Origin: Vibrio agarilyticus
Lineage (GTDB): Bacteria > Pseudomonadota > Gammaproteobacteria > Enterobacterales > Vibrionaceae
Length of the DNA: 64,000 bases
NCBI RefSeq assembly: GCF_012641465.1
Contig: NZ_JABAIK010000007.1
Location: forward strand, 1 to 64,000
Reading direction: 5' to 3'
Made by a program: the position numbers and the translations under genes. Shown here one piece after another: positions 9,178 through 15,899 of the stretch. The stretch's first letter is position 1. Each line of letters starts with the position of its first letter. Below the pieces are notes generated by a model, which was not told the DNA's origin, made no database searches, and worked only from the letters and a program-made list of their open reading frames with translations.

Positions 9178-9268
9178 AAATAGACTGGCGATTTCGATGC
9201 GTTGTTTGCCTTGCTCTCATCCGAGTGAGTCGGCTCTGTATCCTGCAACTTCAAGTAGGGCGGGTATA
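9176..9268. repeat. Fragment of the long palindromic repeat
   Basis: This starts at the DUF1415 stop codon. Its left part matches the AATAGACT..GTTTGCCTTGCTCTC block of the long repeat at 1974-2255, and its right end is the CTTCAAGTAGGGCGGGTATA form of the shorter family. It is therefore truncated and mosaic. Confidence 0.75.
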
Positions 9269-9332
9269 AGCCAGTTTCCCAGACAGCCGCTCTCTGCTAT
9301 TATCGCGCCACTGTTTAGAAAGGGAATGCACT

Positions 9333-9911
9333 ATGCAATTGTCTCAACTTACACCGTCGATATTTGCTCACCTCTACCGTGACATCACGGAATTTCGTAG
9401 CACCTTTGATTTGCCTGTCGCTGAGCCTGGCTCACTTGATGATAAAGCCGACCAATTGCACACCTCGCTGGCAATTGAAGAGTTAACCGAACTGGCTGAA
9501 GCGGACAACAAAACGGAACAAGCGGACGCGATTGTTGATAGCGTTTATGTACTTATGGGCCGTTTGGTTCATTTGGGCGCGGATGACATCAATAGCAACA
9601 TGACAATCAGTTACTTAATTGATCTTCTGCTTAACGTCGCTAAAAATCGTGGTATCGATTTTCTGCCTTGCTGGGATGAAGTGCATGCCAGTAACATGAG
9701 CAAGGTGTGTCGTAATACCCAAGAATACGCAGAAACCGAAGCGTTTTACGCGCAGCAAGGCATTAAGTTGATGGCCGTGACCAAAGGCAACTATATTATT
9801 GCTAAATGTGCCGAAGATTTTATCTCTGAGGGTAAAACCATTCGACAGGGTAAAGTGCTTAAATCGGTCTATTACCGCCCTGCTGACTTAGTCCCATTGA
9901 CGATCAATTAA
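9333..9911 (+). CDS. MazG-like all-alpha NTP pyrophosphohydrolase family protein
   Basis: A 192-residue protein with an all-alpha NTP-PPase (MazG/PRA-PH-like) core. The metal-binding pattern is EELTELAEA (about residues 50-58) followed by DAIVDSVYVLMG (about 69-80), i.e. ExxE...DxxxD. A second, poorly conserved half (about 110-190) includes CWDEVHASNMSKVC, seen in related proteins described as phosphoribosyl-ATP-pyrophosphohydrolase-like. The probable role is hydrolysis of an unwanted nucleotide to monophosphate and pyrophosphate; the substrate is unknown. It starts at ATG after AAAGGG and is probably co-transcribed with the two small genes that follow within 20 bp each. Confidence 0.8.
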   Translation: MQLSQLTPSIFAHLYRDITEFRSTFDLPVAEPGSLDDKADQLHTSLAIEELTELAEADNKTEQADAIVDSVYVLMGRLVHLGADDINSNMTISYLIDLLLNVAKNRGIDFLPCWDEVHASNMSKVCRNTQEYAETEAFYAQQGIKLMAVTKGNYIIAKCAEDFISEGKTIRQGKVLKSVYYRPADLVPLTIN

Positions 9912-9929
9912 GAAGATAAAGAGACAATC

Positions 9930-10181
9930 ATGAATCCCATTATTGCATTGCTCAAAGCAAACAACATCAGTGATGAACAGATCCAATCACTTTTCCAAGC
10001 ACTGACGCAAAACCCATTAGCGGCAATGGCAACACTTGGTCAACTGGGTTTGCCTCAAGATCAATTACAACAACTTATGGCGCAAGTGATGCAAAATCCG
10101 GCGCTCATCAAAGAAGCGGTAGAAACTTTGGGTCTCGACTTTTCGAAAGTTGAAGAAGCCAAGGCAAAACTGCAGAAATAA
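9930..10181 (+). CDS. DUF2999 family protein
   Basis: An 83-residue helical protein of the DUF2999 family, largely confined to Vibrionaceae and relatives. It is rich in Gln, Leu and Ala and reads as three or four amphipathic helices (NNISDEQIQSLFQALTQNP; LPQDQLQQLMAQVMQNP), the second partly repeating the first. No TM segment and no known function. The start has an upstream purine-rich AAGAAGATAAAGAG. It lies between the MazG-like gene and the DUF3297 gene in the same direction. Confidence 0.85.
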   Translation: MNPIIALLKANNISDEQIQSLFQALTQNPLAAMATLGQLGLPQDQLQQLMAQVMQNPALIKEAVETLGLDFSKVEEAKAKLQK

Positions 10182-10197
10182 CTTCTAGGTAAAAAAC

Positions 10198-10443
10198 ATG
10201 AGTAATACTGAAAAACCGGCCCTTCCTGATCGCCTAGCTGGCAACGCACGCAGCCCATTCTTTGTTAAAGAATGCTTTGAGCACGCAATTGGCATCCGCT
10301 TTAACGGCAAAGAGCGCAGCGATGTTGAAGAATATTGCATCAGTGAAGGCTGGATCAAAATCGCTTCACCAAAAGCAAAAGACCGCTTTGGTAACCCAAT
10401 GCTGATCCAACTAAAAGGCACGGTAGAAGCGTACTATCTATAA
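10198..10443 (+). CDS. DUF3297 family protein
   Basis: An 81-residue protein of the DUF3297 family. Conserved segments seen: LPDRLAGNARSPFF at the start, IGIRFNGKERSDVEEYCISEGW in the middle, and AKDRFGNPM near the end. It is soluble and basic, with function unknown. It is preceded by TAGGTAAAAAAC 16 bp after the DUF2999 stop and followed by an intrinsic terminator, so it is the last gene of a three-gene unit. Confidence 0.87.
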   Translation: MSNTEKPALPDRLAGNARSPFFVKECFEHAIGIRFNGKERSDVEEYCISEGWIKIASPKAKDRFGNPMLIQLKGTVEAYYL

Positions 10444-10465
10444 GTTGCTATATCCAAACAGCTTG

Positions 10466-10489
10466 AAGCCGCGTTATGCGGCTTTTTTT
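10466..10489 (+). terminator. Intrinsic terminator after the DUF3297 gene
   Basis: GCCGC-GTTAT-GCGGC stem-loop followed by seven T, 22 bp after the stop codon. The bases just before it (TATCCAAACAGCTTGAAG) are a remnant of the TATACCC repeat end. Confidence 0.85.
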
Positions 10490-10628
10490 GTGCTCAAACC
10501 ACTGATGTCCCACTCTTCTTTGGGTCATTATAAGTTTTTCTAAATAAATAGCCTTGATTGTGGTCCGCACTAATATTTGTCTCGCTAGGAAGATTGTGTA
10601 CAACGTGAGTTTAATGGTTAGCGAGCCA

Positions 10629-10744
10629 GTTACTCTTTACCATGCCAAAGAGTAACCAGAAAGGCATTTTGATTTCGTGAGCTTTGTCCGGTCGGTTTGA
10701 GGCGTTCCTTACGCCGAAAACCTAAAAAATCGTCCTGATTTTTT
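10629..10744. repeat. Non-coding block of three consecutive hairpins
   Basis: Three perfect inverted repeats in about 115 bp: GTTACTCTTT...AAAGAGTAAC (10629-10656), GGCGT-TTCCT-type loop-ACGCC (10701-10715), and AAAAAATC-GTCCT-GATTTTTT (10724-10744). No reading frame was supported here. The rest of the 10490-10794 gap is A+T-rich and featureless. This could be an extragenic repeat, the edge of an inserted segment, or a small RNA. Confidence 0.5.
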
Positions 10745-10794
10745 CCCTAGTTTTTTGAACATAAATGGCTATGCGATTGACGCAATAGTCATCG

Positions 10795-11304
10795 TTAAGC
10801 ATTTTCTACCTCTAGCGCTAAACAACCTGTCAAAATGTTCTCAATTGAGGGTTCTAGGTTTGAGGACATCGAAGTTATTATGGCTAGACACGTTTTTAGT
10901 GCCCATGAAGCAGTTTCCTTTGTGCATATTTCATGAAACCAAGAATAAGCTGGAGATGATAAGAATTCGTTTCCTCGCCCTAATAATATTCGTTTTGAGC
11001 GCAACTTTCCGAGTAATTTTATTGGTTGATGATCAGTATGATTATTGTGCGTTTTATAGTGAGTCAAAGAGTTTCTTAGTTCAATTAGCAATCCGAAGTC
11101 TTGAATAGGTATCCTGGAGGGATCATAATTAGCACCAGAATACTCATAAACAAGTTTCACCTTACGTTCCAATGATTCTCTATTTCGCTCTGCTGCCAAT
11201 AATTTTTCATGCAAAATTATTGTTCTTTCATTTAGTTGAGCGGATTCGATAGCTATAACATCACTCAACTCATTTAAGTAAGCCTCAATCGAAGTAACAG
11301 ACAT
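10795..11304 (-). CDS. Hypothetical protein with HEPN-like RxxxxH motif
   Basis: A 169-residue, mainly helical protein I do not recognise by name. An N-terminal coiled-coil-like region (about 10-55) leads to LLIELRNSLTHYK, which contains R77-x4-H82. This is the pattern and local context (LRN-x-L-x-H-Y) of HEPN-domain proteins, many of which are RNases or nucleotidyltransferase partners in defence and toxin systems. The C-terminal third has another helix pair. It lies in an A+T-richer patch, same strand as and downstream of the DUF3800 gene (145-bp gap). SD is weak. HEPN membership is inferred from one motif and needs a profile search. Confidence 0.55.
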   Translation of the reverse strand: MSVTSIEAYLNELSDVIAIESAQLNERTIILHEKLLAAERNRESLERKVKLVYEYSGANYDPSRIPIQDFGLLIELRNSLTHYKTHNNHTDHQPIKLLGKLRSKRILLGRGNEFLSSPAYSWFHEICTKETASWALKTCLAIITSMSSNLEPSIENILTGCLALEVENA

Positions 11305-11449
11305 TATTATGGCTGTGAGTGCTTCAGTATCACCAAATACAAGGTATAAGGTATAAGGGTGAATCTATATCAATACGCTTTGATGCTGCTTTAGCACAAT
11401 CATAAATTTGCTTCCAAACAATAAACATAACAATGAAACTCCCTTATAC

Positions 11450-12250
11450 CTAACGTCTTGTTCTTACTTTTGGAAGCGGGTACTTTAGCTTAACGTCTTT
11501 TGTTTCAACTTCGCGAGGCCCTTTAGTAGGGTCATAGAAATACCATACATTAAACTTACGCTCATGTGGTTTAGTATCATGCAATAAAGTATCCCAACCT
11601 AAATAACTTGCAATATTTTTAGCAACTTTCAGCTTGGCGGGAGAGCTAGCCTTACCTTGGAATGCACTCATTACCGCTCCTAGTAAAAAATCGGCAATTT
11701 GGATTTGCTCTGACTCCTTAGAGTCTTTAGTTACAACCGAGCGTATTGGCACTTCACCACCGAATTGAGTTTTAAGCATGCTATTAGCGATTTTATGAAA
11801 CGCTTCATCTGCTTTCTTGTAGCGCGAAGGTAAAGGATCTACTTCAATACGAAACTCACATTGTCGTTGGGGATGGGCTTTGTTAATTGCGCTAATTTTG
11901 GTCTGAATTAACTTTGTGAAATGTTTACGCATTGCAAGATCGTAGTCACCGTCGTGATACTTTTTATCGACCATACCTTTTCGGATAACGATACAATGAA
12001 AAGCTAACCATTGATGCTTGAAGAATGTTTCTATTAGATCTTCATAAAAACCAGCGTAATGCTTTTTATGAGCCTTTTGCCACTTAATTTCATTGGTATA
12101 TTTATGTGTTTCTCTTAGCTCTCGAATAATACGAACGAAGTCTCCGCGTCTTTGATACTTCATCCAAAGTGAACCAAAACCATAATATTTCTGACCATCT
12201 ACGCCTGATTCATCACACGCTACATGCCAAATTAATTTACCGTCTTGCAT
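11450..12250 (-). CDS. DUF3800 domain protein
   Basis: A 266-residue protein of the DUF3800 family, thought to have an RNase H-like fold. It has the early acidic motif ACDESGVDGQKYYGFGSL, a middle acid (RIEVDPLPSRYKKADE), and the late QIADFLLGA typical of the family's third acidic site. The start is the ATG at 12250, 4 nt after GGAGG; the frame runs 11 codons further upstream without support. DUF3800 genes are often in accessory and mobile DNA, sometimes with phage or defence genes; biochemical role unknown. It is read with the HEPN-like gene downstream. Confidence 0.82.
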   Translation of the reverse strand: MQDGKLIWHVACDESGVDGQKYYGFGSLWMKYQRRGDFVRIIRELRETHKYTNEIKWQKAHKKHYAGFYEDLIETFFKHQWLAFHCIVIRKGMVDKKYHDGDYDLAMRKHFTKLIQTKISAINKAHPQRQCEFRIEVDPLPSRYKKADEAFHKIANSMLKTQFGGEVPIRSVVTKDSKESEQIQIADFLLGAVMSAFQGKASSPAKLKVAKNIASYLGWDTLLHDTKPHERKFNVWYFYDPTKGPREVETKDVKLKYPLPKVRTRR

Positions 12251-12531
12251 TTCACCTCCAATGTACCAATTAATCGAAAGCACTTAGCTAGTGGTTCAAA
12301 CAACCATCTCTTTAACACACAGCCGTCCTTTGACTTATTGCACGCATTATATGCAATCATATCCTTAACAATCATTGAGTTACGTCACGTAGTAAACAAA
12401 TAACGATCTGGCTTTCGTTGCAAAAACTGCGCATCGTACGTTAAAGAGAGCGTTTATGCAGTCATGCATGATTCAAATTATCTATATTTCAATTGGTTAA
12501 ACGGATTATATTGAAATAACCGTGCGTAAAA

Positions 12532-14046
12532 ATGCCGTTTAATCCCAATTCAATCGAAGTGCTCACTCCTGTAAGCTCAAGTGGTAAAGGTATAACTTGC
12601 TCATGTCCAATTCTCTGCTTTACTCAATTAAGAGCATATAAATTAGAGTGTTATTTCAAATTGGAAAGAGTAAAGCCGGCCTCTCCAACCCTGCTTCATC
12701 AAGCAAAATCGCGCTATGTTTTATGTACGCTGGTGTTTTTGGCCTTAATTAGCGCGCTTTGGCTTGTTGTGCCCCACCCTATTATTCCGATTGTGATTGG
12801 TTTATTGCCCATTGCCATACTGATAACGCTCGGCTATCCGGTGCTACTCGGTCTGCTTTTTATCGCCTTCTCGTTTTTTCGTCTTCATGAAGCCTTTCCC
12901 GCTCTCTACAACTTCAAGATTCCGTTATTGTTGTCACTAGGCACATTGGCCACACTAGCGTGGCATATTGCGATCAGCGGCAAGCTCAAAATGTATACCA
13001 GCAAAGAGCTTAATTATTTCTACGCGTTTTTCGCCCTAACATTGTTGGGCGTGCCGTTGGCGAGTAACGTTGGTGAAGCCAGCGCCTATTTCACCAACAT
13101 CTATGTCAAAATTGGCATTATGACGCCCGCACTGGCGTGGTTACTCACCGACGCTTATCACTACCGCAACACATTAATTATGATCACTCTCTCTGGGCTT
13201 GCGGTCGCATCGGTGGCGATTTTCAATAAGGTGAATGGCATCGGATTAGTCGAAGGCACTCGCGTCACCATTGCTCGCGACCTTGGCTCTGCGATAGGTG
13301 ACCCTAACGATCTTGCATTGGTCCTGCTGTTTCCTTTCTCTTTTACTGTGAGCATCGTTTTAACGCCAGGATTGTCAAAATGGACCCGCTTTATTGGGCT
13401 GCTCGCGGCAATCGCGATCTTCTTTGCGATTATTTCCACCCAAAGCCGTGGCGGCCTGCTTGGTATTGTTTCGGGGTTAGCAATCTTTGCATGGCGACGA
13501 GTGAAATCAAAAGCGTTACTCATTATTGGTGGCGGCATCGCCATGATGATTCTGTTTGTATTGGCTGGAATCAGTGGCCGCAAATCCGGTGGCGCGGCAG
13601 AAGATGGCATTGATGAATCCGCAATGGGACGCATTTATGCGTGGCAAGCGGCGTTTTTTATGGCGGTCGACAATCCGTTTTCCGGCGTCGGTCTGAATAA
13701 TTTTTACTTCAATTACTTCTTTTACTCGCCTCATTGGGATGGGCTTAACCACGCCGTTCATAGTACGTGGCTTGGCGTTCTGGCTGAAACTGGATTTGTC
13801 GGTTTAATCGCCTTTTTACTGATGACCGCAACGGTCTTTTTTTCCGCGCGGCGCACTGTCAATATTGTGATGCAAAACCCCTCTCACTACCCACCCGTTG
13901 TTCTGACCATATCAGAAGGGCTGTACTCCGGCATGGTAGCATTTTGTGTCTCTGCCACATTTTTGACTCAAGGCTTTACCTGGCCTTTGTATATTCTGCT
14001 TGCCCTAACAGCGTCCGTCTCGCGTTATGTTGCACGCGGCCCATAG
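12532..14046 (+). CDS. O-antigen ligase / Wzy-like polysaccharide membrane protein
   Basis: An integral membrane protein of the Wzy_C superfamily that would polymerise or ligate the exopolysaccharide in the periplasm. It has about 11-12 TM helices from residue 60 on. The large periplasmic loop has the family signature QSRGGLLGIVSG before it and HSTWLGVLAETGFVGL after GVGLNNFYFNYF. The ATG at 12532 has no SD, and residues 1-60 do not look like family sequence, so the in-frame TTG at 12661 is a real alternative start. It lies upstream of sypA in the same direction with its own promoter region (12251-12531, nothing specific seen). It corresponds in function to SypL of V. fischeri, but at a different place. 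Confidence 0.8.
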   Translation: MPFNPNSIEVLTPVSSSGKGITCSCPILCFTQLRAYKLECYFKLERVKPASPTLLHQAKSRYVLCTLVFLALISALWLVVPHPIIPIVIGLLPIAILITLGYPVLLGLLFIAFSFFRLHEAFPALYNFKIPLLLSLGTLATLAWHIAISGKLKMYTSKELNYFYAFFALTLLGVPLASNVGEASAYFTNIYVKIGIMTPALAWLLTDAYHYRNTLIMITLSGLAVASVAIFNKVNGIGLVEGTRVTIARDLGSAIGDPNDLALVLLFPFSFTVSIVLTPGLSKWTRFIGLLAAIAIFFAIISTQSRGGLLGIVSGLAIFAWRRVKSKALLIIGGGIAMMILFVLAGISGRKSGGAAEDGIDESAMGRIYAWQAAFFMAVDNPFSGVGLNNFYFNYFFYSPHWDGLNHAVHSTWLGVLAETGFVGLIAFLLMTATVFFSARRTVNIVMQNPSHYPPVVLTISEGLYSGMVAFCVSATFLTQGFTWPLYILLALTASVSRYVARGP

Positions 14047-14225
14047 TTTAATCTCACTCTTTTAACAAAAATTTCTCCATTATTCGCGAACTTGCAAATT
14101 TCATTCTACGCTTTTGTTTAAGCAACATATGCACATTGATGAGCATCGTGCTGGTAAGAAGCAATAACGATTGCAGGTTGATTGTCATTTTGCGAAATCG
14201 TCAAATTATGACAAAGCCTTAAATT

Positions 14226-14238
14226 TAACTCATTGAAT
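14226..14238 (-). promoter_or_regulatory. Candidate IHF site upstream of sypA
   Basis: TAACTCATTGAAT matches the reverse complement of the IHF consensus (WATCAANNNNTTR) at all but one fixed position. It ends 16 bp before the sigma-54 -24 element, nearly the same spacing as the perfect IHF site before sypP. Confidence 0.5.
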
Positions 14239-14253
14239 ATATTTAATAAAAAA

Positions 14254-14270
14254 TTGGCACGTAATTCGCT
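14254..14270 (+). promoter_or_regulatory. Sigma-54 promoter of sypA
   Basis: TTGGCACGTAATTCGCT matches the -24/-12 consensus TTGGCACRNNNNTTGCW with one mismatch and exact GG-N10-GC spacing. It is almost identical to the element before sypP (31671-31687). It sits 56 bp before the sypA start. Confidence 0.85.
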
Positions 14271-14325
14271 CCTGTGAATGGCAACTGTCACAAACGTCAT
14301 CGGCACAAAAACTAAGGTAACGTCT

Positions 14326-14655
14326 ATGCACATTGAATGTTTAAACCAGCCCAATGATTCACTCCTTCTTGTGGTTAGCGGAGATATGGATGCCAGTGGA
14401 TGCAGTCAGGCACAGCCTCTGATTGAGCAGCTTATCAATGAGCACCCTGCGGTTAACATGACGATGGATTTAGCCGAGGTCGACTTCTTAGACAGCTCTG
14501 GTATTGGGGCAATTGTGTTTTTGTTTAAACGTCTGAAAGCACAAGGCTGCACTCTCACATTAGCCAATGTTCATGGACAGCCTCTTGAAATTATTACACT
14601 ACTGAGAATTGATACCGCAATTCCCTTAACCAGCACTGCCGGCTCACCTTCCTAA
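14326..14655 (+). CDS. sypA: STAS-domain anti-sigma-factor-antagonist-like protein SypA
   Basis: A 109-residue single STAS domain of the SpoIIAA/RsbV type. The phosphorylatable serine motif is present as FLDSSGIGAIV (S57 and S58). In V. fischeri, SypA is controlled through Ser-56 phosphorylation by the kinase domain of SypE and dephosphorylation by its phosphatase domain; the same pair is present here. The ATG at 14326 is used, with AAGGTAA upstream. The earlier in-frame ATG at 14278 would lie at or before the sigma-54 transcription start. The next gene, sypB, is separated by an inserted 138-bp repeat. Confidence 0.85.
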   Translation: MHIECLNQPNDSLLLVVSGDMDASGCSQAQPLIEQLINEHPAVNMTMDLAEVDFLDSSGIGAIVFLFKRLKAQGCTLTLANVHGQPLEIITLLRIDTAIPLTSTAGSPS

Positions 14656-14695
14656 AATTGAGATGTTTCGGTGCGTCGCCATTACCAGCGAGGTC

Positions 14696-14833
14696 TATAC
14701 CCAAACAACTTGGAGTTGCAGGTAGGCGACAAACGAGCAAAGCCTCTGAGCACTTCGTGAACATAGACGGGCTATATGATGAGGGTTGTGAGGGCCAGCC
14801 AACACCCCTGCAACTTCAAGTGGAAAGGGTATA
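14696..14833. repeat. 138-bp TATACCC...GGGTATA repeat between sypA and sypB
   Basis: It begins TATACCCAAACAACTTGGAG and ends AACTTCAAGTGGAAAGGGTATA-type sequence. It is nearly identical in sequence and equal in length to the copy at 62797-62934. Its transcript would fold into a long hairpin inside the syp operon. Confidence 0.88.
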
Positions 14834-14870
14834 AGGGCATTTTGACGAGATTGAACAAGGAGGGAAAACT

Positions 14871-15899
14871 ATGGGATTCCACGTTGTCTCCAAATACATT
14901 CATTTAGCCATTCATAGGGCTTTTTGTGGCTTTCACCCCTGCGCTTATTTGCTTGCTGGCGCGTTACTACTCTCTGGGTGCACCTACTACCCGGAAGAGG
15001 GACAAGGGGGCATGGCAGAGCACTATTATTCGACCCTTTCACCTGTATTGCCCGACCAGCCTCTTACCCCACAGCAAGGCATGCGATTTGAATGGGAGCT
15101 GCTGGCTCGCCAACTGGATATCTTAGTTTTAGAAGGTGCAAAGCTCTGTTTTCCCGCTTCGGTTTACCAAGCGCGGCAGTTGCAAGACCGAATCGTTAGA
15201 GAGCTCTATGGCGGCCTTGAATTTGATGCTGCCAACGACATTATCATTCAGCGAGCGGCGTTAGAGCGATTAGAAAATCAACTTGATGCGGTGAAAGGCA
15301 GCGGTGCTTGCTTACCCAACTCAGCCAACGGCGATATCAGCGCCAGCGAGTTGGCCGCAACGATTTACGAATTACTTAATATCGACAATCAATTCGCGTT
15401 TAACTCGCCTGCCGTTAACCCCAAGTACATGGGGCACTTGGCTGAAGCGGCACATTTATTACGCGATCTGCCACAATATCGGCTGCATATCACCGGACAC
15501 GCAGATTCGATTGGTACGCACGCGGCCAATCAGACCTTATCGTTAGAGCGCGCAAAACAAGTGCGCCGTTATCTATTGATATTTGGCGTTCCTGCAACGC
15601 GAATTTCGATTGCGGCGGTCGGCGCGACCGATCCCCTCTTTGAAGGAAATGAACCACAAGTGCGGTTGGTCAACCGCCGAGTGTCGATTGAGTTAATCGA
15701 GCAAACCTCTGGGAACGTTCCACTAGAAAGCGCCACCAGCGGCGCTTTCACCGACAACAATACAGATCATTTTAGAGCCAACGCGCTCACGGTAGATAGC
15801 AAAACCAAGCAAAGTAACTCGGCCTCGCCGTCACATCGCGCGCCGGTGTATCGTGATATTAACGCGGTACTCGAGGAGCGTCTTAAGGAGCGCCGATGA
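14871..15899 (+). CDS. sypB: OmpA-family outer-membrane lipoprotein SypB
   Basis: A 342-residue lipoprotein. The signal has a lipobox LLLSGC with Cys37 as the expected lipidated residue. A helical middle region follows. A C-terminal OmpA-like peptidoglycan-binding domain spans about 190-280: ITGHADSIGTHAANQTLSL, RAKQVRRYL, NRRVSIELI. The last 60 residues are low-complexity and probably disordered. It should anchor the export machinery to the cell wall. GGAGGG precedes the ATG. Its last four bases overlap the sypC start (ATGA), so the two are translationally coupled. Confidence 0.87.
   Translation: MGFHVVSKYIHLAIHRAFCGFHPCAYLLAGALLLSGCTYYPEEGQGGMAEHYYSTLSPVLPDQPLTPQQGMRFEWELLARQLDILVLEGAKLCFPASVYQARQLQDRIVRELYGGLEFDAANDIIIQRAALERLENQLDAVKGSGACLPNSANGDISASELAATIYELLNIDNQFAFNSPAVNPKYMGHLAEAAHLLRDLPQYRLHITGHADSIGTHAANQTLSLERAKQVRRYLLIFGVPATRISIAAVGATDPLFEGNEPQVRLVNRRVSIELIEQTSGNVPLESATSGAFTDNNTDHFRANALTVDSKTKQSNSASPSHRAPVYRDINAVLEERLKERR

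Noticed and set aside
10755-11108. 117-codon open frame on the plus strand
   Set aside because: It is antisense to the HEPN-like gene, has no SD and has no protein-like family features.
14278-14325. Longer N-terminus for SypA from the ATG at 14278
   Set aside because: That ATG lies within about 10 bp of the sigma-54 -12 element, at or before the expected transcript start, and the later ATG has the SD.
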